Shown here: in pieces, positions 63,001 to 64,000 of the stretch
Layout: every line of letters begins with the position of its first letter
Numbering within the stretch: position 1 is the stretch's first letter
From: Porites lobata
Lineage: Eukaryota; Cnidaria; Anthozoa; Scleractinia; Poritidae
Direction of reading: 5' to 3'
DNA: 64,000 nucleotides
Assembly: GCA_942486035.1 (NCBI GenBank)
Contig: CALNXK010000098.1
Location: forward strand, 1,296,001-1,360,000
Program-made: the position numbers and the translations under genes
The notes under the pieces: generated by a model
The model's database searches: none
What the model was told of the DNA's origin: nothing
Seen by the model: only the letters and a program-made list of their open reading frames with translations

Positions 63001-63456
63001 ACTTTTTATGTCTTTTGGCTAATTAGTTTGCCTGCGGTATGAGTACATCCAGTATATCAAGTATGTCTAGTATAGAGAATAAAGTAAGGATCAGTGACAA
63101 AGCCCTAAGAACGTCTGCGTGGGAGGCTATAAGCTAACATCTTTATTACAAAGCATTCTTTGCGCATCTAGAAGTACTTGGATGGAAATGAGATTCTCTG
63201 CGCTTCTTTCTCCCCAAAATACAGAGCGAGGCAAATGCAATCAAATCAAGATGTTTTTTTTTTTAACAATTCAGGATATGAATATGAAAAGTTTTTACCT
63301 CGGTTTGGAAGATCCGTCCACCGGCCATAAGTCAACTATTGACTTATTACTGAACATACACACGCATGTATTGAGCTTCAAACAGGATTCTTGTGCGCTT
63401 GAGAATGCTACAACGCTTAGGGTGACCATCAAACTAAGAAATTTCAGCAAGGCCAT
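50930..63456 (-). CDS. secreted MRH-domain lectin-like paralogue of the M6PR-like receptor
   Basis: Five exons (63456-63299, 59196-59103, 54681-54554, 52300-52201, 51025-50930) join in frame with phases 2,0,2,0, identical to the neighbouring receptor. They give 191 residues. Order: signal peptide (MALLKFLSLMVTLSVVAFSS, about 1-22), MRH domain (about 26-170) and a short polar end. Shared marks are CVCMFSNKSIVDL, FEWNPCTPL, SCQRTN, NTTFSVDSEGN, QTEITLKCD and FTSKFAC. Exon 5 ends QNDKVIN then TGA, before any membrane span or FW tail, so the product should leave the cell or stay in the secretory lumen. Pocket Gln87, Arg127 and Tyr160 are kept. No Glu stands at the expected site before LPSGHVLY. 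Several N-glycosylation sequons occur. A soluble lectin or decoy role is inference; an unseen alternative membrane exon cannot be excluded. Confidence 0.8.
51630..51800 (+). repeat. tRNA-derived SINE fragment
   Basis: GTGGTGGCTTAATGATTAAC resembles an A box region and GGTCTGGGTTCAAGC a B box about 45 bp later. The following TCAATTACCCAGCTGAATAA is a SINE-like body. Not a functional tRNA. Confidence 0.5.
52201..52300 (-). CDS. exon 4 of the secreted MRH gene, pocket Glu absent
   Basis: It completes Arg127, then QTEITLKCDPGKPGKG, NLTGTF and LPSGHVLY before TAT|GTAAAT. Confidence 0.85.
52539..52640. repeat. foldback with ACAATTATTCCACTCGCGC ends
   Basis: ACAATTATTCCACTCGCGC mirrors GCGCACTCGTGGAATAATTGT over about 100 bp. 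A related element lies at 55270. Confidence 0.7.
52995..53408. mobile_element. MITE with GTTTTCGACGCCATCTTG ends
   Basis: The two ends are inverted over more than 70 bp, through GACGAGTA, ACGGCTGT and TTTACAAAT-like parts. The left arm has about 50 bp of extra sequence. The ends contain AAGATGGCGTC, a YY1-like core. Confidence 0.7.
53570..54262 (+). mobile_element. solo-like 3' LTR with polypurine tract
   Basis: The LTR proper is 53621-54262: TGTTATGAAG ... CCCTCTAACA, ending in TGTTA/TAACA. A polypurine tract GAGAAGGGAGGTA lies immediately before it and a TATATAA box near 54099. The GAGGACGATGCTTTTTCT lead-in is the remnant of a Gypsy-like internal 3' end. No internal ORFs or 5' LTR are present. 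Confidence 0.7.
54264..54316. mobile_element. foldback element, CAACCTCGTCC type, 9-bp TSD
   Basis: CAACCTCGTCCCCAGGGC mirrors GCCCTGAGGACGAGGTTG. Exact 9-bp duplications CTCTAACAT flank it (54255-54263, 54317-54325). It belongs to the same family as 17358-17436 and landed exactly on the LTR end. Confidence 0.88.
54554..54681 (-). CDS. exon 3 of the secreted MRH gene, with pocket Gln
   Basis: Acceptor CTCCCACAG and donor GGAG|GTATTT bound SCQRTNTENFPAGT, FSVDSEGNAVITYG and FDNTW. It is about 75 percent identical to receptor exon 3 by eye in the core. Confidence 0.87.
54904..54967. mobile_element. foldback element, TAAATCTCGTACCCAG type
   Basis: TAAATCTCGTACCCAGATCTC mirrors GAGATCTGGGTACGAGATTA; CCTGATCC is repeated on both sides (8 bp, or 9 with one mismatch). 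Confidence 0.8.
55270..55378. repeat. foldback related to 52539
   Basis: ACAATTATTCCTCGAGCCC and GGGCGAGAGCAATAACTGT are the ends. Inside, AATGGGCTCTGAGTCAATAG and CTATTGACTCAGAG form a further hairpin. Confidence 0.65.
55840..56058. repeat. worn pogo/mariner-type repeat
   Basis: Repeated GTCCGCTTAAAAGAGGT-like phrases finish with TAGAGGTTTCACTGTA, a common end of pogo/Tigger-like elements. Borders are uncertain. Confidence 0.4.
56577..56710. mobile_element. Harbinger-like foldback MITE, TTA target duplication
   Basis: Near-perfect arms of about 58 bp, from GGGCCTGTTTACATGGAG to CCAAGTAAACACGGTC, with GTGGGGTTGGTTTCTTTTGT inside. TTA flanks both ends. Confidence 0.8.
57041..59065. mobile_element. 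giant foldback transposon, arms of about 950 bp, 8-bp TSD
   Basis: Left and right arms (about 57041-57990 and 58235-59065) are inverted copies around a centre of about 250 bp. ATGGCGTACATTTGCGGACA starts the left arm and its inverse ends the right. ACACTCCT is duplicated exactly (57033-57040 and 59066-59073). Two short ORFs occur in both arms but neither resembles a transposase. The left arm holds a nested foldback. Confidence 0.9.
57501..57582. mobile_element. foldback element, TAGCCTGCG type, 9-bp TSD, nested
   Basis: TAGCCTGCGAAAACATCCG mirrors CGGATGTTTTCGCAGGCTA. ATACGTATG is exactly duplicated on both sides. The right arm of the host element lacks it and gives the near-empty site. Confidence 0.92.
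59103..59196 (-). CDS. exon 2 of the secreted MRH gene
   Basis: Acceptor TTCATTTTAG, then TFTQIPGAE-type sequence (first residue Ser by split codon), FEWNPCTPL and GCNNVT, ending ACG|GTAAGT. A giant foldback element starts about 30 nt beyond the donor. Confidence 0.85.
59780..59871. mobile_element. foldback element, TAGCCTCCCACGC type, 9-bp TSD
   Basis: TAGCCTCCCACGCAGGCG mirrors CGCCTGCGTGAGAGGCTA. The flanks CTACGAAGT and CTAGGAAGT differ by one base. A half copy of the same motif lies at about 63105-63130. Confidence 0.85.
59882..60516. other. receptor-paralogue intron 1, no gene supported
   Basis: A minus-strand open stretch at 60000-60308 lacks a start and splice signals. Part of it (GAGCGCTCGTTTCTCCGCCC-like) recurs near 61745, so it looks repeat-derived. 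Confidence 0.35.
60517..60678. mobile_element. Harbinger-like MITE, TAA target duplication
   Basis: GGGCGCGATCCATTCAACC mirrors GGTTGAATGGATCGCGCCC over 162 bp; TAA flanks both ends. Confidence 0.85.
61893..61965. repeat. dispersed repeat, second copy of the 25190 type
   Basis: ATATATAGATTTAGGCAGGA and GAAGCTCCGATTAAT match the order seen at 25190-25262. Confidence 0.5.
61985..62130. mobile_element. GGGAGCTTAAG MITE, partial copy
   Basis: Only one side is present: GCGGCGACGGCAACGAAAAC, CTAATTAGCAAAAAAACGAC, TTTGCACGTGCAGCAC, then ACATTTCTTTC. Confidence 0.6.
62399..62420. repeat. perfect 22-bp palindrome
   Basis: The sequence is CGTTCGAACG, AT, CGTTCGAACG read as one self-complementary unit with TTCGAA cores. 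It is followed by GGTGACGTCATAAC, a CRE-like site. Confidence 0.7.
62421..63298. other. intron 1 of secreted MRH gene, no gene supported
   Basis: No supported exon. The minus-strand open stretch at 62245-62586 lacks an ATG and overlaps the palindrome. The stretch around 63105-63130 (ACGTCTGCGTGGGAGGCTA) is a half TAGCCTCCC foldback. Confidence 0.35.
63299..63456 (-). CDS. exon 1 of the secreted MRH gene
   Basis: Signal peptide and MRH start. The donor CCGAG|GTAAAA leaves phase 2. The ATG at 63456 is the first in-frame methionine. Confidence 0.78.
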
Positions 63457-64000
63457 TATTATTTGGGACACAGGAATCACAAACTACACAATTTGGAACG
63501 ATCTTAATAGATCAGAACGTAGTGAATGGGTGGGGCGCAAAATTCAGCGCTGCACAGCTAGGATTACCACCGCAAAGAGTTCGCTACACGTACAAACAAA
63601 CAAACAAACACAAACTGTCACACAACTTCTCTTTCTGTATTTCCGGTGAAGCTCTCTAATCCTTGTTGTTTTTTGTTTTCTTTATTTCAGTTAATTCCTT
63701 TTAAGCACAAGCTCTGTTTTAAGGCAAAACAGACATTACATGGATTTAACGTCGTTCAAGAAAAGTCAGAAAATATCCGGGGTTGTCCGTGGGTTGGGGG
63801 AGGGGGGAAATCTGCGCGCGTTTTTTAACACCTTACCGCGGGATTGTTGTATGAACGCTAGGCCCCACGGCCTGGGAGAGATTGGCTGAGCCATTATACT
63901 CACTCGAGTTGACGCTGTTAGCTTCTACAGTCGACGCCGATTATTTCCCTCTACTGGGGCGAAAGTACATGCTGTCTTGCAAAGTGAAAAGTGTAACTTT
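63457..64000. other. 5' region of the secreted MRH gene
   Basis: This should hold its promoter and 5' UTR on the minus strand. No TATA box or other decisive motif was recognised. A (CAAA)n tract lies near 63592-63611. Confidence 0.35.

Noticed and set aside
1..64000. CRISPR array, prophage, operon or integrated virus.
   Set aside because: No regularly spaced direct repeats with unique spacers were found, and no viral structural or replication genes. The interspersed repeats are all explained by eukaryotic transposons.

Overview
The window looks like nuclear DNA of an anthozoan cnidarian, most likely a stony coral. It is AT-rich, has long introns packed with small DNA transposons, contains an animal-type U6 snRNA gene, and carries a single-exon gene of a type I recall only from coral and anemone genomes. 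No bacterial-style operon or viral gene set was seen. The species cannot be named from the sequence alone.

Layout. Positions 1-16,121 hold three compact genes. They are an uncharacterised 601-residue single-exon protein with a C-terminal beta-propeller-like half (minus, 2355-4160), a DAZAP2 orthologue in four exons (plus, 6888-11552), and a MoaC/MOCS1B-type molybdenum cofactor gene in two exons (minus, 15003-16121). A U6 snRNA gene with TATA box and PSE-like element follows at 16,819.

From about 21.2 kb to 63.5 kb the minus strand carries two tandem paralogues that I assembled exon by exon from splice sites and reading phase. The first (21213-47572, seven exons, 253 residues) is a cation-dependent mannose-6-phosphate-receptor-like membrane protein with signal peptide, MRH lectin domain, one membrane span and the conserved FW...DG tail. 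The second (50930-63456, five exons, 191 residues) has the same first four exons in the same phases, but its fifth exon runs into a stop before any membrane span. It is therefore predicted to be secreted. It also appears to lack the pocket glutamate.

The introns and spacers are a layered record of transposition. They hold at least seven copies of one TA-flanked MITE family, several small foldback elements with 9-bp target duplications, TTAA-flanked (piggyBac-like) MITEs, TAA/TTA-flanked (Harbinger-like) MITEs and a mariner relic with transposase remnants. There are also fragments of three non-LTR retrotransposons, tRNA-derived SINEs and a solo LTR. A 2-kb giant foldback element has its edge about 30 nt from a splice donor. 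Many elements sit inside others, and in several cases another copy gives the empty site, so insertion order can be read directly.

Limits: exon models rest on splice consensus, phase and family resemblance by eye. No alignment, profile search or RNA evidence was available. Element ends given to the base rest on visible target-site duplications. Others are approximate.
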